Positions 7,477-15,697 of a DNA stretch of 28,110 nt are shown piece by piece. Numbering within the stretch: position 1 is the first letter of the stretch; each line of letters opens with the position of its first letter. The translations under genes and the position numbers were made by a program. Below the pieces are notes generated by a model that was not told where the DNA came from, did no database searches, and was given only the letters and a program-made list of their open reading frames with translations. Origin of the DNA: a virus; IMG/VR virus record IMGVR_UViG_3300023202_000079, positions 1-28,110 of that record. One strand, written 5' to 3'.

Positions 7477-8376
7477 ATGAGCGTGCCAAATATAAGCTGG
7501 GATGAGACATCTCCGGCCGGTTCGGACAATATTAACGCCGGAGACAACCGGATAAGGGAGCTTAAGGCTCAGATCCGTGAGATCGTAGACGTTGACCATA
7601 AATTCGATTCATCCGGTCAAGACGCGGATATGGGTAAGCATAATAAGTGTACGTTCATTGAAGCGGCTGATATTGGGACTGGAGCGACAGGTTTGCCTAT
7701 TTTAGGAGCGCAGACGGTATCAGGTAAAGCGGAGCTTCTTTTTACGGATGAGGATGATAACGATATTCAACTTACCAGTGCGGGGAGCATTGGCGGTTCT
7801 TCCATGGATTTCACCGGTAACGATTTCACTATCGCCGGGACAGCAACGGTTACAGGCGACGTAGATGTTGACGGTACGGTTAAAGGGGATGATGTAACGA
7901 TTGATACCAATGATACCTTTATCACGTCAAAGGACAACGCCGGAACAGGAACGGTTGACTTGATAAAAGCCGACACGAACGATGTTGCTGTTGTGCCAGA
8001 CGGAACGCAGAATGCCACAAACGCAGCACCTTCCAATGATAAGGATTTGGCTAATAAGAAGTATGTGGATGATTCGATTGTAGATATAGGAACTATTGAA
8101 GATTATGGTACAGGTACAAGTTCTGGGACATCTAAAACATTAGGAGCATTAAAGATATACTATGGGACAGTAAATGTTTCTGGGGCATCTTCACAAGCCA
8201 TAACAAATTTAAATTTTACATCAGCGTCAACTTATACATTACAGTGTACTTTTTCAGAGACATTTGGAGGTAATGGAGAGCCTATAAGAACTGTTAAAGA
8301 CTCAGGATCTCAGTGTACTATTCATAACGATAATGGAGCTGATTTAGACATTTCTTGGGTAGCAATAGGAACCTAA
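7477..8376 (+). CDS. Tail fibre or appendage protein with separate C-terminal adhesin-like module (299 aa)
   Basis: The N-terminus has the phage structural signature SWDETSPAGSDNINAGDNRI followed by RELKAQIREI. The centre is beta-helix-like (FTIAGTATVTGDVDVDG). A linker, PSNDKDLANKKYVDDSI at about 187-203, is characteristic of tail-fibre proteins. The last 95 residues (DYGTGTSSGTSKTL to the end) resemble fibre-tip domains that bind receptors (gp53-like C-terminal type, by eye). The DNA for this last module (from about 8090) is visibly more AT-rich than the first 600 bases, suggesting module exchange. The ATG follows AAGGAGTGAAGT. It sits between adaptor and nozzle genes. Confidence 0.65.
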   Translation: MSVPNISWDETSPAGSDNINAGDNRIRELKAQIREIVDVDHKFDSSGQDADMGKHNKCTFIEAADIGTGATGLPILGAQTVSGKAELLFTDEDDNDIQLTSAGSIGGSSMDFTGNDFTIAGTATVTGDVDVDGTVKGDDVTIDTNDTFITSKDNAGTGTVDLIKADTNDVAVVPDGTQNATNAAPSNDKDLANKKYVDDSIVDIGTIEDYGTGTSSGTSKTLGALKIYYGTVNVSGASSQAITNLNFTSASTYTLQCTFSETFGGNGEPIRTVKDSGSQCTIHNDNGADLDISWVAIGT

Positions 8377-8377
8377 T

Positions 8378-9919
8378 ATGCCCGAAACCCTACAAAAAAA
8401 AGGTTCAATACTCTTAATTCAGGGGTTAGACACATCCCGTCCGGCGGAGTATATTTCTGAGCAAGCGTCCCCGGATGTTGAGAATTTCGAGTCTGACCGG
8501 GCTTTGTTGAAGAAAAGGGACGGGACAAGTTCCAGAGGTTCGGCTATCGGTGGGACGGATAAAGAGATAATGCACGGACGTGAGTTTAACCGTGAGGGAA
8601 CGCTTTATAACGTCCGAATAGGACGGGACAAGATAGAGAATTATGATGGTGGGACAGATACATGGGACGATATAACCAACACGGATTATACAGGAACGAC
8701 AGACGACCTTTTCTCAACAGCTATACCGTTACTTTCCGGCAAACGGATATTATGTATTACGAACGGGATTGATAATATCCGAAAATGGACAGGGTCAGGC
8801 AACGACGCTGATCTTGGCGGATCGCCCCCGGTTGCGAAGTTTATTCAGGAATACCAGTCTTTTTTAGTATGCGCAAATATTCAGGGTGGTACAGATATAT
8901 CTCAAAGGGTGCAATGGTCGGATGACGCTGACCCGGAGACGTGGACAGGGGGAAACAGTGGTGCAACAGACTTGGTCGAGGACGGTCAGGATATTACAGG
9001 TCTTAACGTTTTCGGTCAGTTCCTTTGTGTTCATAAGCCTACTTCTATTTATCTGGGTGCTATTGTGTCTACTAACGAGGTTTTTAGGTTTGATAGAAAA
9101 AGTACAGAGGTTGGTACGATAGCGGATGCCAGTATTAAGAATTTGCCTACAGGGCAACAGATCTTCTTAGCAGAGGACGGTCTACGTCTTTTTAACGGAA
9201 TCTTAGCGCCTTTAATCCAAAGCCCTATTAATGAAGAAATACGGGATGAGATTAACCTTTCAGCGGCACATAAAGCATGGGCGGTTCTTGTAATTGAAAA
9301 TGATGAGGTCTGGGTCGGCGTTCCTTTAGGAAGCCAGACGGTCGGGGAGACGGTTTACAGGTACAATTATAAGACCGGGGCTGTGTATAAAGATACCAGA
9401 GCGAATATTAACGCCGCATGGCGGGCAACGCAGTCGTCGGCTAAGACATGGGATGACTTAAGCGGAACGTGGGATCAGAACACGAATAGATGGAATGATG
9501 GTCAGTTAGGAGCTGAGAGTGCTGATATTCATTTCGGTGATACGTCCGGGAACGTTACGATAGTTGATTCAGGTGTTAAAGACGATAACGGCACTGCTGT
9601 AACGGCACGATGGTCAAGTAAAGACTTCCAGAATGATGAGTTAGGACGACTTAACAGGTGGCAGGAATTGCTTTTATGGGCAAGGGGGAGCGGTTCTCTG
9701 GTAGCTGAGTACAGCGTTGATGAGGGTGATACCTGGACGGCGTTCTCAGGAAGTCCGTTTACTTTAGATGAAGATTTCCCGCCATTTAGTAGTCCTTTCA
9801 GGGGATGGGTGGATGTTGTGGACTTGAAGTTTAGGGTACGGTTCACGGTCAGCTCTTCGGGGAGTTCATGTGATATTAAACAGTTTCTTATAGGGTTCAC
9901 ACCGAGGGAGCTTATTTAA
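8378..9919 (+). CDS. Candidate tail nozzle/stopper protein, beta-propeller-like (513 aa)
   Basis: The first 50 residues (GLDTSRPAEYISEQASPDVE, then a 'KKRDGTS' turn) follow the pattern at the start of T7 gp12, P22 gp10 and related nozzle proteins: a 'G-(hydrophobic)-T/S-x-P' hook, then N-rich and K-R-D/P-G. The rest is beta-rich with repeated short strands and Trp residues (TWDDIT, TWTGGN, TWDDLSGTWDQ, SAFSGSP-like turns), consistent with a propeller. Size and position after the adaptor agree with a tail-tube or nozzle component closing the DNA channel. No enzymatic motifs were found. ATG at 8378 follows the previous stop by one base; ribosome binding is probably coupled. Confidence 0.5.
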   Translation: MPETLQKKGSILLIQGLDTSRPAEYISEQASPDVENFESDRALLKKRDGTSSRGSAIGGTDKEIMHGREFNREGTLYNVRIGRDKIENYDGGTDTWDDITNTDYTGTTDDLFSTAIPLLSGKRILCITNGIDNIRKWTGSGNDADLGGSPPVAKFIQEYQSFLVCANIQGGTDISQRVQWSDDADPETWTGGNSGATDLVEDGQDITGLNVFGQFLCVHKPTSIYLGAIVSTNEVFRFDRKSTEVGTIADASIKNLPTGQQIFLAEDGLRLFNGILAPLIQSPINEEIRDEINLSAAHKAWAVLVIENDEVWVGVPLGSQTVGETVYRYNYKTGAVYKDTRANINAAWRATQSSAKTWDDLSGTWDQNTNRWNDGQLGAESADIHFGDTSGNVTIVDSGVKDDNGTAVTARWSSKDFQNDELGRLNRWQELLLWARGSGSLVAEYSVDEGDTWTAFSGSPFTLDEDFPPFSSPFRGWVDVVDLKFRVRFTVSSSGSSCDIKQFLIGFTPRELI

Positions 9920-10335
9920 TGGCACTTAACAGGTTAGGTATTGGGGATATAGCGTTACCGGCACCGCAGACAGAGCAAGAGCGGGATTTAAAAATATCTT
10001 TGGAAGATATTATCTCTCAAATGCGAGATAATGTTGGATATTTGCTTAAACCGAGGATTGTAACTGTTACGTCGGATTATACAGCTACGGACTTGGATAA
10101 TACGATTCTAGGCGACGCGTCATCCGCTCAAGTAACAGTTACCTTGCCGGACGCTACGACAACAGAAGGGTTGATGCTTTATATTAAGAAGACGGACGCT
10201 TCCAATAACGTTGTTATCGACGGAAACGGAAGCCAGACGATCGACGGAAGCACGACACATACATTATCGTCACAGAACGATTCGGTTCAAATACAGTCAA
10301 ACGGGACTAACTGGTTTATAATTGCGAAGCAATGA
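9919..10335 (+). CDS. Beta-rich virion protein, fibre/decoration-like (138 aa)
   Basis: A short helical N-terminus (QTEQERDLKISLEDIISQM) precedes a domain with the common phage pattern VTLPDATTTEGLMLYIKKTD, then NNVVIDGNGSQTIDG and a closing QIQSNGTNWFII. This last domain recurs at fibre tips and on head or tail decorations; it is recognised by pattern only. The ATG overlaps the preceding TAA (TAATG). The 3' end overlaps the next gene by four bases (ATGA). Probably a small appendage attached to the tail. Confidence 0.6.
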   Translation: MALNRLGIGDIALPAPQTEQERDLKISLEDIISQMRDNVGYLLKPRIVTVTSDYTATDLDNTILGDASSAQVTVTLPDATTTEGLMLYIKKTDASNNVVIDGNGSQTIDGSTTHTLSSQNDSVQIQSNGTNWFIIAKQ

Positions 10336-10727
10336 TTTATCCATATTTACGGAAGGAAGATATTTTGCCGATATTAGATAGAATTAAAGATTTAAGACCT
10401 AAAGATTATGATAAGGTTAAGTCTAAAATATCAGACTTGAATTATATCAACGATCAATTCGTATGTGTCAGTCGTGATAAGGGTATTATAGACGGATTTA
10501 TGTTCGCAACGATAGAGTCTTTTGATATGCAGTTATGTATATTTATTCAATATTGTTTTGCTGATAAAAACGGAATAGCACAGCAGATGTTAGACAATGT
10601 AACGGAATGGTCAAAGGAACGAGATATATATAACTTAATTTTCCTAAGTGAGAGAAATTCAAAATCATGGGAAAGAAAATATAAATTTAAAGAAATATAT
10701 AAGGTACTTAAAAGGAGTATCCGATGA
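10332..10727 (+). CDS. GNAT-like acetyltransferase or acyltransferase-fold protein (131 aa)
   Basis: The arrangement resembles a compact GNAT domain: a central strand with IDGFMFATIES, then CIFIQYCFADKNGIAQQMLD, where the family has its acyl-CoA-binding loop and helix, then YNLIFLSERNSKSWERKYKF, typical of GNAT motif B, and a final strand. The normal Q/R-x-x-G-x-G/A loop is only partly kept (ADKNGIAQQ), so catalytic activity is uncertain. Small GNAT-like proteins are known between phage tail genes, where their role is unclear. The DNA is more AT-rich than its neighbours, suggesting an added gene. It overlaps both neighbours by four bases (ATGA). Confidence 0.55.
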   Translation: MIYPYLRKEDILPILDRIKDLRPKDYDKVKSKISDLNYINDQFVCVSRDKGIIDGFMFATIESFDMQLCIFIQYCFADKNGIAQQMLDNVTEWSKERDIYNLIFLSERNSKSWERKYKFKEIYKVLKRSIR

Positions 10728-11614
10728 GTGGATTTTTTAGTGATAGAGATGAGACAATAAGAGCAGAACCATTGCTTACAGATGAACAAAAACAATCTAT
10801 GTCTTTGCTTACTAACTTTGGTAGAACGGGAAGTATTGGAAACTTTCAAGCAGGCGCACCAGCCGATTTATCAGGATTTAACTTTGGGGAAACTCCTCTT
10901 GAGTCTTTAGCAAAAAATAGAATATTTGGTTTAATTGAAGGCCCTAAAGAAAGAGAAGGTATAAGCCAAGCAAGGGATACGTTCGGGGATTTTGTAGACG
11001 CGGAATTTGATATTGATGACCCGTCAACAGGTTTGTCCGCTTTTCGTAGGCAGTTATCTCGGAGTATTAAAGACTCTGATGACGTACTAGATCGTGAGGC
11101 GGCCGCTACAGGGTCAAGGTTTAGTTCACGTCTTGCCGGGGCAAAGACAGATTTGGCAGAACGTCAGAGTGATATATTAGGACGAGAGACAGCCAGACAG
11201 TTTGAGCGTGGAGAGCAAAGAAGATTTCAGTCAGCCGGAGCATTAGCTGACCTTGACAGGTTACAGGAACAGATCGAAAGTTCACGAATAGCTCAAGCAT
11301 TTCAGATAGGTGGCTTACAAAGAACGCTTAAAAATCAAGAGGCACAATTAAAACTTAACGACTTTTTAAGACAAAGAAATGAACGGCTGGGATCAATCGG
11401 AGCATTAGAAACTGTTTTTGGAAGATCAGTTCCTTTTGGGTTAAAAGAAACAACGATTGAACGTCCTTCAGTATTTCAAAGTATGTTAGGGGAGATATCT
11501 CCTATTGTTGGATCTTATAATACTCAACGATATGGAGGTAATGTCCCTAACCAGGCGAGTATCTCAGACCTTGCTGAAATTGCAAAGACTATTGCTACGC
11601 AGGGAGGTGCTTAA
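10724..11614 (+). CDS. Candidate internal virion/ejection protein 1 (296 aa)
   Basis: A hydrophilic, largely helical protein with many Arg, Gln and Glu residues from 90 to 220 (for example RQFERGEQRRFQ, DRLQEQIESSRIAQAFQIG), predicted to be helical or coiled. No enzyme motif or transmembrane segment is apparent. It is first of three long adjacent proteins placed after the tail-channel genes, the position of ejection proteins in podoviruses (P22 gp7/gp20/gp16, T7 gp14-16). The assignment rests on position and composition. Start ATG after AAAGGAGTATCCG, overlapping the GNAT stop by four bases. Its first 240 bases share the GNAT gene's AT-rich style, then revert. Confidence 0.5.
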   Translation: MSGFFSDRDETIRAEPLLTDEQKQSMSLLTNFGRTGSIGNFQAGAPADLSGFNFGETPLESLAKNRIFGLIEGPKEREGISQARDTFGDFVDAEFDIDDPSTGLSAFRRQLSRSIKDSDDVLDREAAATGSRFSSRLAGAKTDLAERQSDILGRETARQFERGEQRRFQSAGALADLDRLQEQIESSRIAQAFQIGGLQRTLKNQEAQLKLNDFLRQRNERLGSIGALETVFGRSVPFGLKETTIERPSVFQSMLGEISPIVGSYNTQRYGGNVPNQASISDLAEIAKTIATQGGA

Positions 11615-13110
11615 TGGCTACGATAATAGATTTGATTAAAAGAGACCAACTTCAGTCTATGGGTCAACCTAGTCGAGGAACTTCTGCTTTTTTAGAATTT
11701 GCTAAGGCTATAAATGAAGTGCAAAATCAGAAGTTAAAACAAGAGAATATAGAAAAACGATTTGAGAAAGCTAAGAAGTTAATGGAGTTATCGAATACTG
11801 TTTCGCCTAAAACAAATTCCACGGAAGTAGATAAAGCTATCGGCAGTAAAGAAGAAGGAACACGCCGTAACGTCACAGGGGTTCAAGATGTCCGCCGTCC
11901 TAAACAGATAAGAAAGTTCACAGTTGATGAAACAGGGCTTCCTTCTTTTGAGATAGGTCAGGAGTTGCCTTCGCCGCAGGATATTAAGTCGAGGTTTGAG
12001 GTTAGGAAAATCAGAAGTGAACAAGAGTCATCTCAGCAAAAAGAACAGGCTGTTGACGCTTTCCTTTCCGGTGGAAGTGAAGCTGATTTGATACAAGCAA
12101 GGATTGACGGTAATTTTGATATAGATCAAGATGAGTTAAGTAATCTTAGACAACAAAGACAGTTGATAATCGAAAGACAAAGAGAACCAGTAGATAGTGC
12201 TTTAACGGGGGAAGTTCCGGTAACATCAATATTAGAAAATAAGAAAGTTAAAAAAGGTAATGTTATACCAAGCACGGTTAGTGAACATTCTGCTATCAAA
12301 AATCCTAAAACACAGAAACCGGATGTTATAGCGGTAAAACGTGACCCTATTACAGGTCGCCCTACGGGAGATGTTGAGAGTATTGCTGATATCGAGACTA
12401 AGAATGATATTGAGAAGTTGAATGCTGTAGAAAAACAAGCGGAAGGACTGCAGGCGAAGAACGCTGTTGAAGCTGAAAGAAACCTTTTAAAGACAAGGCT
12501 TTCTTTTGGTAACCAGATGGACTTATTTACAAAGCTTGCAAAAAAGAATAAAGAAAAGTTTGGCGTTCGTCCCGGTTTTCTTAGTGGTTCTTTATCAACA
12601 GTTTTTTCACCTTTACAAATGAATGAGTTCAGGGATGCTTTTGTAGGTAACTCTGTAGAGGTTGCGGCGGCCATCGCTCGTATTGCTATGCCGGGGACTC
12701 GTGCAATCAGGGCTATTGATATATTTAAAGGAACGGTTCCTAATGAGTTTCAGAGTTTTGAGAGTGCTGCGGTGACTTCTGCTACTTCATTCAGAAATGC
12801 TATCAATCAAGTTAATGCTGAAGAACCGTGGAATGGTATTTTCCCTCAGATCGAAAATGAACAGGAAAGAAGGGATTTATGGAATAATCTTCCTTTAGAT
12901 CAAAAGTTAGATAAGACTGAAATGTTAGAGACGCAAGCTGAAGATGTATCAGAAACTTTCAGGGAGACCTTACTTCTTGAGATGTATGAAACAGACCCTG
13001 AGTTATTAAGACCAGAGACAAGGGAACAATTAAAAGGAATGTTAGAACAAGAAAATGATAAATTAGAATCTCTTGGATTTGACCCTGATCGTTATGAGAT
13101 CGTTAGGTAA
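11614..13110 (+). CDS. Candidate internal virion/ejection protein 2 (498 aa)
   Basis: A long helical protein. The N-terminal 200 residues are strongly charged with coiled-coil stretches (NEVQNQKLKQENIEKRFEKA; LRQQRQLIIERQRE). A less charged central region around 325-365 (FRDAFVGNSVEVAAAIARIA, then MPGTRAIRAIDIFKG) could interact with membrane. The acidic C-terminus is again helical. There is no recognisable lysozyme or transglycosylase motif. It starts in an overlap with the previous stop (TAATG) and is followed by GGAGAATAT and the next gene. The set of three is likely to be ejected into the cell with DNA, by analogy to known podoviruses. Confidence 0.5.
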   Translation: MATIIDLIKRDQLQSMGQPSRGTSAFLEFAKAINEVQNQKLKQENIEKRFEKAKKLMELSNTVSPKTNSTEVDKAIGSKEEGTRRNVTGVQDVRRPKQIRKFTVDETGLPSFEIGQELPSPQDIKSRFEVRKIRSEQESSQQKEQAVDAFLSGGSEADLIQARIDGNFDIDQDELSNLRQQRQLIIERQREPVDSALTGEVPVTSILENKKVKKGNVIPSTVSEHSAIKNPKTQKPDVIAVKRDPITGRPTGDVESIADIETKNDIEKLNAVEKQAEGLQAKNAVEAERNLLKTRLSFGNQMDLFTKLAKKNKEKFGVRPGFLSGSLSTVFSPLQMNEFRDAFVGNSVEVAAAIARIAMPGTRAIRAIDIFKGTVPNEFQSFESAAVTSATSFRNAINQVNAEEPWNGIFPQIENEQERRDLWNNLPLDQKLDKTEMLETQAEDVSETFRETLLLEMYETDPELLRPETREQLKGMLEQENDKLESLGFDPDRYEIVR

Positions 13111-13119
13111 GGAGAATAT

Positions 13120-14454
13120 ATGGCTGAACCTATAAAAGTAAGAGACAAAGAAACTGGCAAGATAATCACAATAAAACAGAAAGATTTTACAGAAGACCCC
13201 GTAGATGAATCGAGAGACTTCCCCGGAAGTGAAAGGGTGCGTCAGATACAAAGAGGACGTAGGACTCCAAGTGAAACTTTCAAGCCTGCTGAACTTCCTC
13301 AAAACAGGTTAGCCGGAGACTTTGAAATAGGTGGTGCTTTAGCAAAAGAGTTGGGTGTGGGGATGTTAGAGATTATGCAGAGGGCTGAAAGCGTCCTAGG
13401 TGGAGCTATGCAAGAGGTTTCAAGAGGCCAAGCGCCAACTTTAGAGAGGGTAAAGCAGGGCGCATCCGGAGAAATAGTTACAGAGGTAGGAGATGTTGTT
13501 AGGCAAACTTCGGAGTTTGGTGGAATCGCTAACGAAGCGTTATCTTCTCTGTTTGGTCTTACTACAACGATAACTGCCGGAAACTTCTTATCCGCCGGCC
13601 GTCTTGCTAAAGGTGCAAAGACGATCAAATCCTTTTGGGATGATTCTATAAATGCTTTGGCTGATAGAACGACACGCTTCGGGTTTAAACGCCAAGCGGA
13701 TAAATTAGCGCAAGGCGTTGATGATGTCTTTGATGGATTAAGAAAAGAAGCAGATAATTTGTATAATAAGGCAGGTCTAGCAAAAAAGCCTATTTCAGAG
13801 GCTGATGATCTGGCTAGGGTTAACGAAATTACCGGCACATTAAAGACTTCTGAAGTAAATAAGTTGAATAAGATCGCCGAGCTTGATGATGTTTCTAAGG
13901 CTAGGAGATTGGTCTCTGAGAATATTCCTCGTAAGACAAGAGGTGTTATTGATCCTAATTTAGGAAATGTTCGTAGAATAAAAACCGTTATTGGTGAATC
14001 TGTTCCTAAGAAAGTTTGGTCAGGGATAGATGATGCTACAGAAGAACAAGCATTAAGGATACAACAATATTTTGATCTTAATGATATTATTGCAAAAAAT
14101 GCGGGGGCTTTAAAAGATGACTTATTGACACTTAATGGTAAATATAAAGAATTACATGGTTTCAATAGAGTTATAAAAGGGATAACTAGGAAAAAGGGAA
14201 CAGGTGTGACGTCTACACAGATTAGGAATATAAGACAGCCTTCTTCACAAGGGGAATTATTTGAGTTGATGGATTTCCAGATAAAATATTATCCGGCAAC
14301 AAACAATATTCTGAAAGATGTCGATAGATTAAATAGAATGAATACTCTAATTAAAAATAAGAATAAAGTAATTATCGGTGCCGGAGGTCTTTTGTATTTT
14401 AATAAAAAGAGAGGTCGAGGGATAACTGATACAATAACAGAATCCTCTAACTAA
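13120..14454 (+). CDS. Candidate internal virion/ejection protein 3 (444 aa)
   Basis: A long basic protein with two moderately hydrophobic stretches: one near residues 135-160 (NEALSSLFGLTTTITAGNF) and one near the C-terminus (VIIGAGGLLYFNKKRGRG). Between them are helical, charged regions. This combination suits a protein that is packed in the capsid and crosses the host membrane on ejection. No catalytic motif is visible. It follows the 498-aa gene by nine bases with GGAG as ribosome-binding site. A membrane-associated tail-lumen protein is an alternative. Confidence 0.5.
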   Translation: MAEPIKVRDKETGKIITIKQKDFTEDPVDESRDFPGSERVRQIQRGRRTPSETFKPAELPQNRLAGDFEIGGALAKELGVGMLEIMQRAESVLGGAMQEVSRGQAPTLERVKQGASGEIVTEVGDVVRQTSEFGGIANEALSSLFGLTTTITAGNFLSAGRLAKGAKTIKSFWDDSINALADRTTRFGFKRQADKLAQGVDDVFDGLRKEADNLYNKAGLAKKPISEADDLARVNEITGTLKTSEVNKLNKIAELDDVSKARRLVSENIPRKTRGVIDPNLGNVRRIKTVIGESVPKKVWSGIDDATEEQALRIQQYFDLNDIIAKNAGALKDDLLTLNGKYKELHGFNRVIKGITRKKGTGVTSTQIRNIRQPSSQGELFELMDFQIKYYPATNNILKDVDRLNRMNTLIKNKNKVIIGAGGLLYFNKKRGRGITDTITESSN

Positions 14455-14465
14455 GGAAAAATCAA

Positions 14466-14798
14466 ATGTCCGTAATAAAAGAAACGATAACCCAAGATTT
14501 AAGTTCCGCCGCGGTAGATACGTCACTCGATTATCCGTATGATATAAGTATTGTTCAGATACTCTTAACAGCATCAACGAACATAACCGAAACAGTTACA
14601 ATAAGTTTCGATTCCGGTGACGGATCTGATTTCGATGTGGATTTAGATGTTAAAGATTTAGATGCTGAATCTGATTATGTATATAGACCGATAGGGATGC
14701 CTGTTATTCCACGATCTGATAAATTAAGAATACAGGTAACAAACGCAAATGCCACAGGAACGGTAAGAATAACCGTACTAACGGAGGCCAGACCATGA
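14466..14798 (+). CDS. Small beta-rich acidic protein, likely virion-associated (110 aa)
   Basis: A beta-sandwich-like pattern with alternating Thr/Val/Asp (NITETVTISFDSGDGSDFDV) and a final strand TGTVRITVLTEAR. It recalls small phage structural proteins that display on the surface, and it has weak similarity in style, not sequence, to the 98-aa protein after the capsid. It has no known domain. The ATG follows AGGAAAAATCAA. Its end overlaps the following coiled-coil gene by four bases (ATGA), so the pair is probably coupled. Confidence 0.55.
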   Translation: MSVIKETITQDLSSAAVDTSLDYPYDISIVQILLTASTNITETVTISFDSGDGSDFDVDLDVKDLDAESDYVYRPIGMPVIPRSDKLRIQVTNANATGTVRITVLTEARP

Positions 14799-15697
14799 CA
14801 AAGAAAGATGATTTAAAAGAAACCTTGAAAGACCTTCAGGGAGAGAAAAATACTTTGGAAAATTATATTACCAAAGCTAAGAGTGAATTAAAAAGGTATG
14901 AGGTAAAGGGAAAAGAAGCACGATCAGAGTTCGAGAAATTGGATAATAAGAATAAAGAGCTTGAAGAGAAGGTTAATAATTTAGAAGAGACCGTTAAAGC
15001 GGAGTATGAAAAAGAGCGTACATCTTATGATGTTCAGTTCGCGGAACTGGCTGATGAGATAAAAACTCTAAGAGAGAAGAAGAACGATCTTAAAGAAGAA
15101 GTTAATAAAGCAGTACGTGAAGCTGTTGCTGATGAGAAGGAAGAGCTGAAAGAACGTAAGAATGAGCTTAACCGGAAGTTGTCTGAAGTAAAGAAGAACA
15201 ATGCTGAAGTTGGATCGGTCAAGAAGAAGATGGCTGATATCCAGAAGAAAGCTGAGGAAGAGAGGCAAAAGTACGAACAAGCCAAGAAACGTATGGATGC
15301 AAAAGTCGAGGCGTTAAATGCTGATAGGGATAACTTGCAGTCTCAGATAAAAGAGTACAATGAGAAGTTAATAGCACTGAATAAAAAGGATGAGGCTCTT
15401 CGTACTAAAGAGAAGGATATTTCTGAGAAGAAAGAAAGTCTTGCGAAGGATAAAAAGGCGTTAGAAAGTACAGTGAACTCATACGAAGATAAGTTGAAAA
15501 AGATAGAAGAGAAACAAGCTGACCTTGTAGAAAGAGAGAATAGGTTATCTAAAAGTGAAGTTGATATTCAAGTTAAGAATAAGTCTTTAGAGTCTAAAGA
15601 AAAAGAAATTGAAGAAAAAGAGAAGGCTCTTAAATATAAAGAATTACGTTTAAACAAAGCTATTAGAGACAGGAACATGGAGGGAGCTTTATCTTGA
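14795..15697 (+). CDS. Long coiled-coil protein (300 aa)
   Basis: Almost the whole protein is a continuous heptad-patterned coiled coil rich in Lys, Glu and Leu (LKDLQGEKNTLENYITKAK; KEKDISEKKESLAKDKKAL; ESKEKEIEEKEKALKYKEL). No globular domain is evident. A rod this long would extend tens of nanometres. Lying just before the 1001-aa fibre-like protein, it could be a fibre shaft, a connector or a tail tape-like rod. Its start overlaps the previous gene (ATGA), and its stop overlaps the TTG start of the next (TTGA). Confidence 0.65.
   Translation: MTKKDDLKETLKDLQGEKNTLENYITKAKSELKRYEVKGKEARSEFEKLDNKNKELEEKVNNLEETVKAEYEKERTSYDVQFAELADEIKTLREKKNDLKEEVNKAVREAVADEKEELKERKNELNRKLSEVKKNNAEVGSVKKKMADIQKKAEEERQKYEQAKKRMDAKVEALNADRDNLQSQIKEYNEKLIALNKKDEALRTKEKDISEKKESLAKDKKALESTVNSYEDKLKKIEEKQADLVERENRLSKSEVDIQVKNKSLESKEKEIEEKEKALKYKELRLNKAIRDRNMEGALS

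Noticed and set aside
12126-12674. 182-aa minus-strand open frame
   Set aside because: Antisense to a candidate ejection protein with no initiation signal; a shadow.
13299-14165. 288-aa minus-strand open frame
   Set aside because: Antisense to the 444-aa protein, Ser/Pro-rich low-complexity translation with no ribosome-binding site; a shadow.
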